Positions 1 through 5,850 of a DNA stretch of 6,949 nucleotides are shown in pieces (within the stretch, counting starts at the first letter, position 1; each line of letters starts with the position of its first letter). The position numbers were made by a program, and so were the translations under genes. The DNA comes from Candidatus Heimdallarchaeota archaeon (GTDB lineage: Archaea; Asgardarchaeota; Heimdallarchaeia; Heimdallarchaeales; Kariarchaeaceae): the NCBI GenBank assembly GCA_029882335.1, contig JAOUKW010000218.1, forward strand, positions 1 to 6,949, read 5' to 3'. The notes under the pieces were generated by a model. That model saw nothing but the letters and a program-made list of their open reading frames with translations, was not told the DNA's origin and ran no database searches.

Positions 1-1
1 A

Positions 2-88
2 ATCCTTCAAGAACTAATTGAATTTGGAATGATCGATCCTGTGGATGAGATGGGGTTAATTCATATTCCACAGATGGTTGAGATTTAA
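2..88 (+). CDS. C-terminal end of an unrecognised protein (5' truncated by window edge)
   Basis: An open frame enters from the left edge and gives 28 codons before TAA at 86-88. The tail ends in HIPQMVEI and contains ELIEFGMIDPVDEMG. This is too little to assign a family. It is hydrophilic to amphipathic, with no membrane segment. The other two forward frames are worse candidates: the first meets TGA within seven codons. A TATA-like box for the next gene lies about 16 nt after this stop, so this gene probably ends a separate transcription unit. The reading frame is moderately likely to be real; its function is unknown. Confidence 0.5.
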   Translation: MLQELIEFGMIDPVDEMGLIHIPQMVEI

Positions 89-103
89 AAATCTATAATA
101 ATT

Positions 104-115
104 ACATTATATAAT
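104..115 (+). promoter_or_regulatory. Probable TATA box for the acyl-CoA dehydrogenase gene
   Basis: The AT-only core ATTATATAAT sits in the gap between the upstream stop (88) and the dehydrogenase. Placing transcription start about 26 nt downstream of its centre gives a start near 136. That leaves a short leader containing the AAGGAG at 148-153. The background is AT-rich, so the match is suggestive only. Confidence 0.4.
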
Positions 116-147
116 CTTATTATCAATCTGCATACAATAAATTCATC

Positions 148-153
148 AAGGAG
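148..153 (+). promoter_or_regulatory. Shine-Dalgarno site AAGGAG upstream of the dehydrogenase
   Basis: AAGGAG is a good match to the anti-Shine-Dalgarno sequence, but no start codon is well placed for it. The in-frame TTG at 155 is only 1 nt away. The family-supported ATG at 173 is 19 nt away. In-frame ATT (158) and GTA (161) lie at 4 and 7 nt. The site is probably real, and it leaves the exact start open. Confidence 0.6.
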
Positions 154-172
154 ATTGATTGTACAAATTTAT

Positions 173-1318
173 ATGGATTTTAATTTAACTGAGGATGAAC
201 AGATAATACAAAGCACAATTCGTGATTTAGCCCAAACTAGATTTAAAGACCGAGCTCGTGATATTGATCTCAATTCAATATATCCCAGCAAAAATATTAA
301 GGAATTAGCTGAATTGGGTTTTATGGGATCAATAATTGATGAAGAATATGGTGGAGCTGGTGGAAGTACTATTACATATTCTTTAGTCTTAGAAGAAATA
401 GCCAAGGCATGTGCATCTACAAGTGTTATAGTTTCTGTTGCTACCATGGTCGCATTGGCAATTCAAAGAGAAGGGACTAATGCGCAAAAAGAAAACTTTA
501 TTCCAAGAATAACTTCTGGACAAACTTTAGGTGCATTTTGTTTGACGGAACCACAAGCGGGATCTGATCCATCTCGAATGAAAACAAAAGCTGAATTGGT
601 TGGGGATGATTACATCTTATCCGGTCAAAAATTATGGATCACAAATGCTGCACATTCTGATATTTTTTTGATTATGGCAAGAGAAATATCTGATTCAAAT
701 GAAAATTCAATTTCAGCTTTTATTGTTGATAAAACTAAGATTGAACCAAATACATTACAAATTGGAGAACCTGAAAAAAAGATCGGATTAAATGGTAGCC
801 ATACCTGTGCATTATTTCTTGATAATTTAACCATACCAAAAGAAAATAAACTAGGCCAGTCGGGGAAGGGGTTATCAATTGCATTGAAAAGTTTAGATAC
901 GGGTAGAATTGGTATTGCATCCCAAGCAATTGGTATAGGGTCGGCTGCATTTGAGGATTCACTTAATTTTGCACAAGAACGAGAACAATTTGGAAGAAGG
1001 ATTGGAAAATTTCAAGGTATATCATTTAAATTTGCAGATATGAAGATGAAATTAGAAGCCTCTCGATTATTAACATATAAAGCAGCTTGGTTGAGAGATC
1101 AAGGTTTAAACCATACCCTTGAAAGTAGTATAGCTAAGGCCTATAGTACAGAAACAGCAAACGAAATAACTTCGAATGCAGTTAGGATACATGGTGGTAT
1201 GGGAATAAGTAAAGAATTACCAATAGAAAGGTATCACCGTGATGTTCAAGCCACATTAATCTATGAAGGTACAAATGAAATTCAACGATTAGTTATTGCT
1301 CGTGAATTAAAATTGTAG
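173..1318 (+). CDS. Acyl-CoA dehydrogenase (SCAD/butyryl-CoA dehydrogenase-like)
   Basis: This is a cytosolic FAD-dependent flavoprotein. The family oxidises acyl-CoA to trans-2-enoyl-CoA in beta-oxidation or branched-chain amino-acid breakdown and normally passes electrons to ETF. With the ATG at 173 it is 381 residues, normal for the family. Visible landmarks are the usual N-terminus MDFNLTEDEQ, the FAD/substrate motif LTEPQAGSD (about 124-132), WITN (about 155-158), REQFGRRIGKFQG (from about 270), HGGMG (340-344) and the C-terminal YEGTNEIQR. The Glu in YEGT (about 365) matches the catalytic base of short- and medium-chain enzymes. Chain length cannot be read from sequence. The frame stays open back to a TTG at 155, which would add six residues, but that start is only 1 nt from AAGGAG. 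ATG 173 fits the family better, though 19 nt from AAGGAG. A T10 run follows the stop, and no ETF or thiolase gene lies within the window. Arg338 sits where the second family signature usually has Gln, Asp or Glu. Confidence 0.95.
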   Translation: MDFNLTEDEQIIQSTIRDLAQTRFKDRARDIDLNSIYPSKNIKELAELGFMGSIIDEEYGGAGGSTITYSLVLEEIAKACASTSVIVSVATMVALAIQREGTNAQKENFIPRITSGQTLGAFCLTEPQAGSDPSRMKTKAELVGDDYILSGQKLWITNAAHSDIFLIMAREISDSNENSISAFIVDKTKIEPNTLQIGEPEKKIGLNGSHTCALFLDNLTIPKENKLGQSGKGLSIALKSLDTGRIGIASQAIGIGSAAFEDSLNFAQEREQFGRRIGKFQGISFKFADMKMKLEASRLLTYKAAWLRDQGLNHTLESSIAKAYSTETANEITSNAVRIHGGMGISKELPIERYHRDVQATLIYEGTNEIQRLVIARELKL

Positions 1319-1324
1319 TTTCTG

Positions 1325-1334
1325 TTTTTTTTTT
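1325..1334 (+). terminator. Oligo-T terminator after the dehydrogenase
   Basis: A run of ten T residues begins 6 nt after the dehydrogenase stop. Archaeal RNA polymerase typically terminates at such U-rich stretches without needing a hairpin. The methyltransferase promoter elements begin about 20 nt further on, so the T run cleanly separates two transcription units. Confidence 0.6.
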
Positions 1335-1354
1335 GCTTCTAAACACGTAAATAA

Positions 1355-1370
1355 ATGAAATTAAATATAG
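1355..1370 (+). promoter_or_regulatory. BRE/TATA promoter for a leaderless methyltransferase transcript
   Basis: The A-rich ATGAAA (1355-1360) is placed like a BRE and is followed by the TATA-like TTAAATATA (1361-1369). The centre of TAAATATA is 25.5 nt upstream of the ATG at 1391. That is the same spacing seen between TTATATTT and the GTG of the minus-strand gene starting at 3549. If this is the promoter, transcription starts at or next to 1391 and the ATG at 1355 is not in the mRNA. Confidence 0.55.
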
Positions 1371-1390
1371 TTTTAATTGATAAGATTACT

Positions 1391-2023
1391 ATGAGTAATT
1401 TTGAGGAATTATTTCAAACTCTTGAGAGGATGCAAAATGAAGACGCTCAGCAAAGACTCGATAAATTACCTAGGGAAATCCGATGGAGGTCGATTGATAG
1501 AGATACTGCAGAATTCATTACTTTATTTGCCCGTTCAATCAATGCGAGAAACATTGTTGAAATTGGAACTTCTCAAGGATACTCAACAATTTGGTTGGGT
1601 TTAGTTGCAAAAGCAAATGATGGTAAAGTCATCTCCTTTGAAATCGATGAAAAGAGAGTTATAATCGCTCAATCCAATATAATGGATGCAGGATTGGACC
1701 AATATGTTGAAATTATACATGGTGATCCTAGGGAGAATATCAATCTGCTTCCTAAGTCTATTGATCTATTGTTTTTAGATGCAGAAAAAGATGACTACCT
1801 GGCACATTTCATCAAATTATTTGATAATATCCGAGAAGGTGGTTCAATTGTTGCAGATAATGCAATATCTCACTTTGCAGATCTTCGTGAGTATATCAAC
1901 CACGTTCGATTACATCCACAATGTAACAGTGTTTTGATTCCATTGGGACGTGGTATTGAATTGACACTGAAAAGACCTATAAATGATTCATCTCTTGCAC
2001 CTTGGAATGATCTAATTCGTTAA
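1391..2023 (+). CDS. SAM-dependent O-methyltransferase (COMT/methyltransferase family 3-like)
   Basis: This is a class I Rossmann methyltransferase that would transfer a methyl group from SAM to a hydroxyl, usually with a divalent metal; the substrate is unknown. From the ATG at 1391 it has 210 residues, typical of the bacterial/archaeal family, with no signal peptide or membrane segment. SAM-binding motif I is VEIGTSQGYST (about 56-66). The acidic residue ending strand 2 is the Glu in SFEID (about 84). The metal-site pattern of the family is present: Asp in FLDAEKDDY (about 130) and the Asp-Asn pair in VADNA (156-157). The frame stays open to an ATG at 1355, which would add 12 residues, but a well-spaced TATA box lies between the two ATGs. 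No Shine-Dalgarno site precedes either, consistent with a leaderless mRNA. The gene converges on the minus-strand phosphatase gene with 5 nt between stops. Confidence 0.9.
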   Translation: MSNFEELFQTLERMQNEDAQQRLDKLPREIRWRSIDRDTAEFITLFARSINARNIVEIGTSQGYSTIWLGLVAKANDGKVISFEIDEKRVIIAQSNIMDAGLDQYVEIIHGDPRENINLLPKSIDLLFLDAEKDDYLAHFIKLFDNIREGGSIVADNAISHFADLREYINHVRLHPQCNSVLIPLGRGIELTLKRPINDSSLAPWNDLIR

Positions 2024-2028
2024 TATAA

Positions 2029-2826
2029 TTAATTCAACAAACTCATTAAATCAGGAATTACATCAACTTCTGGATAATCTCTATATTTTCCAGGTTGTTT
2101 TCGATATTTTGCAATACCCGTGTTAATAATTAAGGATGGTATATTTAATTGAATTGCGCCAATAATATCCGTTTCATATCGATCTCCAATCATTAATACC
2201 TCACTTGGACTGAGTTTGTATTTATTTAGTATCATGTTATATCCAAACACTGATGGTTTTCCTAGTATAACCTCCGGTTCTTTGTCAGTACTTGCCTTTA
2301 AAGCTGCTATCATAGTACCTGCCCCCGGTTCAAGCCCCCTTGGTGTAGGAAAGGTATTATCTGGATTAGTTGCAATAAATCTAGAACCATTTCGTATTGC
2401 TCTTGTGGCGATAGTTAGTTTCTCATATGTAAGAAAGCGATCCATTCCGACAATCACTGCATCAGGAGATGTAGATTTTATCTGTATTCCAGCTTCAGTA
2501 ACAATATCTACTAGTCCTTTTTCACCAATGATATATGCAGAGTGAATGCTTTCAGATTCACAGTAGTTTTTTGTTAAAATCGAAGAAGTCAATAATTCAT
2601 CAATCTCAATATTCTTTTCTTTATAGAATTTATTCAGCTCAATTGGATGTTTAGTTGAATTATTGGTGAATATTATTACTGTTTTTCCTAGTTTTCTGAC
2701 TTCACTGATGAAAATATCAGATTGATTAATTATATTATTTTCTTCTATCACCACTCCATCTGAATCTAAAATTATTAATTTGGAATTGCTAAGATAATTA
2801 TTTGAGTTGTTTGATGTAATTGTCAT
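2029..2826 (-). CDS. HAD-superfamily subfamily IIA phosphatase (NagD/phosphoglycolate phosphatase-like)
   Basis: This 265-residue cytosolic hydrolase should remove phosphate from a small phosphorylated metabolite through an aspartyl-phosphate intermediate with Mg2+. All four HAD motifs are visible. Motif I is LDSDGV (nucleophile Asp21, acid/base Asp23). Motif II is FTNNSTK (53-59), the NagD-type version. Motif III is Lys190 in LGKPSVFGYN. Motif IV is GDRYETD (Asp215, Asp220). About 110 residues separate the TNN motif from the GDR end of the core; this holds the C2-type cap of subfamily IIA, which sets substrate choice. NagD (UMP/GMP), phosphoglycolate, 4-nitrophenyl-phosphate and glycerol-phosphate types cannot be told apart here. 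The first 15 residues are Asn/Ser-rich and precede the core. The ATG at 2826 is supported by AAGGA 6 nt upstream. It lies 27 nt behind the coiled-coil gene on the same strand, so co-transcription is likely. Confidence 0.92.
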   Translation of the reverse strand: MTITSNNSNNYLSNSKLIILDSDGVVIEENNIINQSDIFISEVRKLGKTVIIFTNNSTKHPIELNKFYKEKNIEIDELLTSSILTKNYCESESIHSAYIIGEKGLVDIVTEAGIQIKSTSPDAVIVGMDRFLTYEKLTIATRAIRNGSRFIATNPDNTFPTPRGLEPGAGTMIAALKASTDKEPEVILGKPSVFGYNMILNKYKLSPSEVLMIGDRYETDIIGAIQLNIPSLIINTGIAKYRKQPGKYRDYPEVDVIPDLMSLLN

Positions 2827-2832
2827 GGTAAA

Positions 2833-2837
2833 TCCTT
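2833..2837 (-). promoter_or_regulatory. Shine-Dalgarno site for the HAD phosphatase
   Basis: On the minus strand AAGGA stands 6 nt before the ATG at 2826, inside the short gap after the coiled-coil gene. It fixes the phosphatase start. It also fits a second cistron translated by Shine-Dalgarno initiation, while the first cistron appears leaderless. Confidence 0.6.
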
Positions 2838-2853
2838 ATAATATTCAATTTCA

Positions 2854-3549
2854 TTATTTGGTACTAATTATATTTTTTAACTGAGTGATTTGTAATTGCA
2901 GTTTTACACTCATTCTATTCATTTCATTACGAATACTTACCCAACCTGAAGAACCTTCTAATCCCCAAGATAGTAACTCACATAGACGAGCTATTTCTTC
3001 TTCCGATATTTTTTTATTGTTAATCTCTTTATTTGAGATTAATAAACCAATTTTATCTGCTGCTTCTAACTCTGCACTAATTATTGAATATGCTGGTTGC
3101 ATGATATGCTCAAGTACTTCATGAAGATAAAAAGAGAGTGTTTTATCAACAACCTCTAGTTCGTTCAGTTGATCAATTATATCTAGATTATCTTGGATTT
3201 TAATAATGCCCTCTAGGAGTTTTTCTGAATAATCCTTTAACTTTTCATTCTTCTTTTGTATGGTCTTAATTGCTTTATTTTTGTAATCAATAGTTCGATA
3301 ATTGGCGGTATTTATTTCTTTATTGAATTGTTTTATCATATCATTTGAATTAGTTAAGAATTGAATACTATTAAGCTGATGAAAGCAAGAAGATAAGATA
3401 TTAAATTGATGAAGAAATTTAGCTCTTTCTGAAAATAAGCCATCACTATCTGAATCTTCACCAAATAATTCATGAATTAAATCATCTAGCCATTCAGTAC
3501 TATCCAATATAATTTGTAATTGATGATGAAATTCACTTATGTTGTTCAC
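2854..3549 (-). CDS. Orphan predicted helical/coiled-coil protein, function unknown
   Basis: I do not recognise a family. The 231-residue product has no signal peptide, no membrane segment and no catalytic motif. It is rich in Leu, Ile, Glu, Lys and Asn and looks almost wholly alpha-helical. A charged stretch with coiled-coil-like spacing (about 85-130, around KAIKTIQKKNEKLKDYSEKL) lies in the middle. A second helical block follows (about 185-231). An acidic patch, GEDSDSDG (about 30-37), is near the N-terminus. The GTG start at 3549 has no Shine-Dalgarno site, but a TATA-like box on the minus strand is centred 25.5 nt upstream, so the mRNA is probably leaderless. The NagD-type phosphatase follows after 27 nt, suggesting an operon. 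A cytosolic scaffold or oligomeric partner is possible but is only a guess. Codon and base use look like the neighbours. Confidence 0.8.
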   Translation of the reverse strand: MNNISEFHHQLQIILDSTEWLDDLIHELFGEDSDSDGLFSERAKFLHQFNILSSCFHQLNSIQFLTNSNDMIKQFNKEINTANYRTIDYKNKAIKTIQKKNEKLKDYSEKLLEGIIKIQDNLDIIDQLNELEVVDKTLSFYLHEVLEHIMQPAYSIISAELEAADKIGLLISNKEINNKKISEEEIARLCELLSWGLEGSSGWVSIRNEMNRMSVKLQLQITQLKNIISTK

Positions 3550-3570
3550 TAATTCTAATTATCAATAATG

Positions 3571-3578
3571 AAATATAA
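3571..3578 (-). promoter_or_regulatory. TATA box for the coiled-coil/phosphatase operon
   Basis: Read on the minus strand this is TTATATTT. Its centre is 25.5 nt upstream of the GTG at 3549, the spacing expected when the start codon is the first transcribed triplet. No Shine-Dalgarno-like sequence lies between it and the GTG. Confidence 0.55.
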
Positions 3579-3779
3579 CTATCTCGGAATTATGACTATT
3601 TTTTGATGAATGATAAATTAACTCCTAATCGATACTTTAGTAAGAGCAATTTTTTTTCAAATAATTCAAATTTCCTATGACCATGAAGTATCTTTAGGAA
3701 TTTAGTCATTCATTTCAATCATGGGACGATTAATATCCTATCAGTTAAAAAGATGGAATTTTGTAGCATTTTAGTAGTT

Positions 3780-3783
3780 GGAG
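3780..3783 (+). promoter_or_regulatory. Shine-Dalgarno site GGAG for the surface-protein gene
   Basis: GGAG lies 9 nt before the ATG at 3793. It overlaps the TTG at 3778, which also opens the frame. The site therefore favours ATG 3793, which also puts a basic residue pair immediately before the hydrophobic core of the signal peptide. Confidence 0.55.
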
Positions 3784-3792
3784 AAAAATACA

Positions 3793-5757
3793 ATGCGACT
3801 AAGATTTAATACTTATTTTTTTACACTCATTCTAACGATTTCACTGTTACTAGTCACTCCACCAGTTTCCGCTGAAACCTATGAATTACCAGTAGTAAAT
3901 CCTGGAGATATTGATTTAGACGGTAACATAAATGATAGTGAATGGTCTGATGCAGTTCTTTTTAATACCACAATTGCAGGAAGAGATGCCAAAATTAGGG
4001 TCACATCTGATGGTGAGAACATCCTAATCGCATTATTATATACTACTACAACGTTAAATCCAGTTAATGACACTGTTGATAGCCCTTTATCCTATAATAA
4101 TCAAACACATGATTGGTTGATGTTACAGATTGATAATAATCTTGATGGAAAGGAATTAGCTACTGAATCTTCACCAGATGATGCTCTAATATTTGATTAT
4201 TTTAGATCTGGTGAGATTATCGATGCAGTTGTAAATGATAATGATACTCAGATATTTACTCCAGATATTACCTTAACAGAAAATAACCCATTTAATCAAA
4301 CACTAACCGAGTTTGCTGGTATAAATGGAACCAATAATCAAGGTGCATATGCCTATCTAAATAACACTCGAGATGGAGGAGTTACATATGATAGATCCTT
4401 TGAAATTTCCAAGGATTTATATGGTACTGATATTAATGGTTCAGATTTTAATTTAAATTATTCAAGAATATTTAAATTCAAATTTAACATTTTTGAAAAT
4501 GCAGAACTCTATGCAAATCTTGATACAGGATATGATAATTTATACACAACTGATTGGTTTTCAGTTAGAATAAATGAAACTGGGACTGGAGTATCACTCA
4601 CCAATAATACTGATATTAAAATTAACCTTAAATTGGATACACTTCAAGAGCACGAATATTTAGGATTTGCAGAATTACTTTCATCGTATGGATATGATGT
4701 TACAATAACAAAAGATGAATTATTCTCATACAATGATTTTAACTTATCAATTTTTATTTTTGATCAACATACGACAGAAACAGATATTTTTGAATTTGAA
4801 CAGTATGCAAGACATGGCGGTAATGCTATTGTTTTTGTAGGTCAATCATCTCCAAATTCTGATTTCTTTGATGAATTAGGTATTGATTATCTTAAAAATA
4901 GTATGTTACAGAGTAATGATACTGAAGAAATAACACTAGAAAGTTCTGATATCAATTCTGATGTTAAATGGTTTTCAGGTGAATCTCAAGTTACCGATGT
5001 ACCAATCTCTTCATTAAAATTCACCTCCGGTGCCTTTAACTTGACCAATACTTTTAATAAAACAGAATTACCCTATATTTACTCACAAGAATATTTTATT
5101 TATGATTTCTTTCCATCTCTTGAAAATACAACTTATGATATGAATAATGATAATAAGATTGGTCAAGATGAAATATTTGATCATTTGACAACTGGATTTG
5201 GAATTGATTTTGAATTTGGTGGTAGATTATCTTTCTTTGCTTCAACATCCATAATTAAAGGTGATTATCTCACAGTAAATGATAATGCACTATTAGTTCT
5301 GAAAATGTTACCATGGAATTCTAGAAATGTTGATACAATTCAAATTAATGAAGTAAGTGTAGAGCAGCATCATTTTTATGAAAATGGTACCTTATCTCTT
5401 CAAGTTAACATGACTAATGGTTTCTTTGAATATCTCAATAATTCTGCATCCATACGTGTTGATATAACAACAGCAGGTAATCCTATAAGTTCATTTTACC
5501 TCACCTACGATAGCTCTATTAAATTATATGTAGGAAGTGAAGTTGTCTCAACAGATGGATTTCTTGATGTATATATACTCGGTTTTGCAGAAGGATATGG
5601 TTTTTCAGTAGGCGATCCTGTTGATTTACTAGTAGAAACTATACCTGAACCAATTAATGATTTAAGTAAAATCAACATTTTCCTGGTCTTTATTGCGTTA
5701 TTATCTTTTGTAACAGTATTTATAGCCCTATCAAAAACAAAATCATTAACAGAATAA
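3793..5757 (+). CDS. Secreted, membrane-anchored surface protein with CBM9/DOMON-like and GIFT/DUF4350-like domains
   Basis: The 654-residue product reads as an extracellular protein tethered to the membrane. Residues 1-27 are a Sec signal peptide with a likely cut after PPVSA. Residues about 33-250 resemble CBM9/DOMON-like beta-sandwiches: IDLDGNINDSEW, a strand like VTSDGENILIALLY, then a DNNLDG...DDALIFDY section. Such domains bind sugars, haem or other ligands; the ligand cannot be predicted. Residues about 276-500 look like a GldG/IFT52 (GIFT) or DUF4350-type Rossmann domain: a helix ending SSYGYDV, strand LSIFIFD, ARHGGNAIVFVGQ (339-351), an ELGIDY turn, and VNDNALL (495-501). A beta-rich region follows, then one membrane span (about 627-646) and a Lys-containing cytoplasmic tail. 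About 20 N-x-S/T sequons suggest heavy N-glycosylation. D449-E460 is an EF-hand-like Ca2+ loop. ATG 3793 is chosen over TTG 3778 because GGAG stands 9 nt upstream. Domain calls are by pattern and are moderately certain; secretion and anchoring are well supported. Confidence 0.88.
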   Translation: MRLRFNTYFFTLILTISLLLVTPPVSAETYELPVVNPGDIDLDGNINDSEWSDAVLFNTTIAGRDAKIRVTSDGENILIALLYTTTTLNPVNDTVDSPLSYNNQTHDWLMLQIDNNLDGKELATESSPDDALIFDYFRSGEIIDAVVNDNDTQIFTPDITLTENNPFNQTLTEFAGINGTNNQGAYAYLNNTRDGGVTYDRSFEISKDLYGTDINGSDFNLNYSRIFKFKFNIFENAELYANLDTGYDNLYTTDWFSVRINETGTGVSLTNNTDIKINLKLDTLQEHEYLGFAELLSSYGYDVTITKDELFSYNDFNLSIFIFDQHTTETDIFEFEQYARHGGNAIVFVGQSSPNSDFFDELGIDYLKNSMLQSNDTEEITLESSDINSDVKWFSGESQVTDVPISSLKFTSGAFNLTNTFNKTELPYIYSQEYFIYDFFPSLENTTYDMNNDNKIGQDEIFDHLTTGFGIDFEFGGRLSFFASTSIIKGDYLTVNDNALLVLKMLPWNSRNVDTIQINEVSVEQHHFYENGTLSLQVNMTNGFFEYLNNSASIRVDITTAGNPISSFYLTYDSSIKLYVGSEVVSTDGFLDVYILGFAEGYGFSVGDPVDLLVETIPEPINDLSKINIFLVFIALLSFVTVFIALSKTKSLTE

Positions 5758-5841
5758 TATTTTATATAGATATTTCAATAAGTTATAATTAATACTAATC
5801 CACAACATGATTTTTAAGTAGTCTATATAATTTTTAAATTT

Positions 5842-5848
5842 AAGGAGG
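5842..5848 (+). promoter_or_regulatory. Full Shine-Dalgarno site AAGGAGG without a canonical start codon after it
   Basis: This is the strongest Shine-Dalgarno match in the window. In the frame of the CBS protein the codons that follow are GTT (5848), ATT (5851), GTA (5854) and ATC (5857), none of them a standard start. The TTG at 5852 is out of frame and is followed at once by TAA. The first standard start in frame is a TTG at 5923, 74 nt downstream, inside the first CBS domain. Confidence 0.7.
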
Positions 5849-5850
5849 TT

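Larger units (their letters stand above)
3550..3792 (+). promoter_or_regulatory. Divergent intergenic control region
   Basis: This gap separates the minus-strand operon from the surface-protein gene. No ORF of useful size is present; ATGs such as that at 3610 stop within a few codons. It holds the minus-strand TATA box (3571-3578), a T8 run (3650-3657), an imperfect inverted repeat (TTCCTA 3672-3677 with TAGGAA 3695-3700) and an AT-rich stretch CAGTTAAAAAGAT (about 3741-3753) that could be the TATA region for the + strand gene. No tRNA or clear small-RNA signature was seen. Confidence 0.45.

Noticed and set aside
1401..1604. A 67-codon + strand ORF overlapping the start of the methyltransferase.
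   Set aside because: It is in a different frame from a well-supported Rossmann methyltransferase and has no family features.
2216..2545. A 109-codon + strand ORF opposite the phosphatase.
   Set aside because: It lies wholly antisense to a gene with all four HAD motifs intact, has no recognisable motif and no ribosome binding site.
3604..3660. TTGATGA near 3604 as a possible C box of a C/D guide RNA.
   Set aside because: The first base does not fit the RUGAUGA consensus and no CUGA D box lies at a suitable distance.
2902..3834. A 16-nt direct repeat, TTTTACACTCATTCTA, at 2902-2917 and 3819-3834, with ATTTCA following 3 nt later in both.
   Set aside because: One copy is antisense inside the coiled-coil gene and the other encodes the signal peptide core. 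There is no extended similarity or target-site pattern. A 16-nt match is mildly unusual here but most simply chance in AT-rich DNA.
5823..5830. TATA-like CTATATAA about 26 nt before ATT 5851, which would suggest a leaderless start for the CBS gene.
   Set aside because: A leaderless transcript would not contain the strong AAGGAGG at 5842-5848, which is very unlikely to be accidental. The TATA match is weak evidence in such AT-rich sequence.
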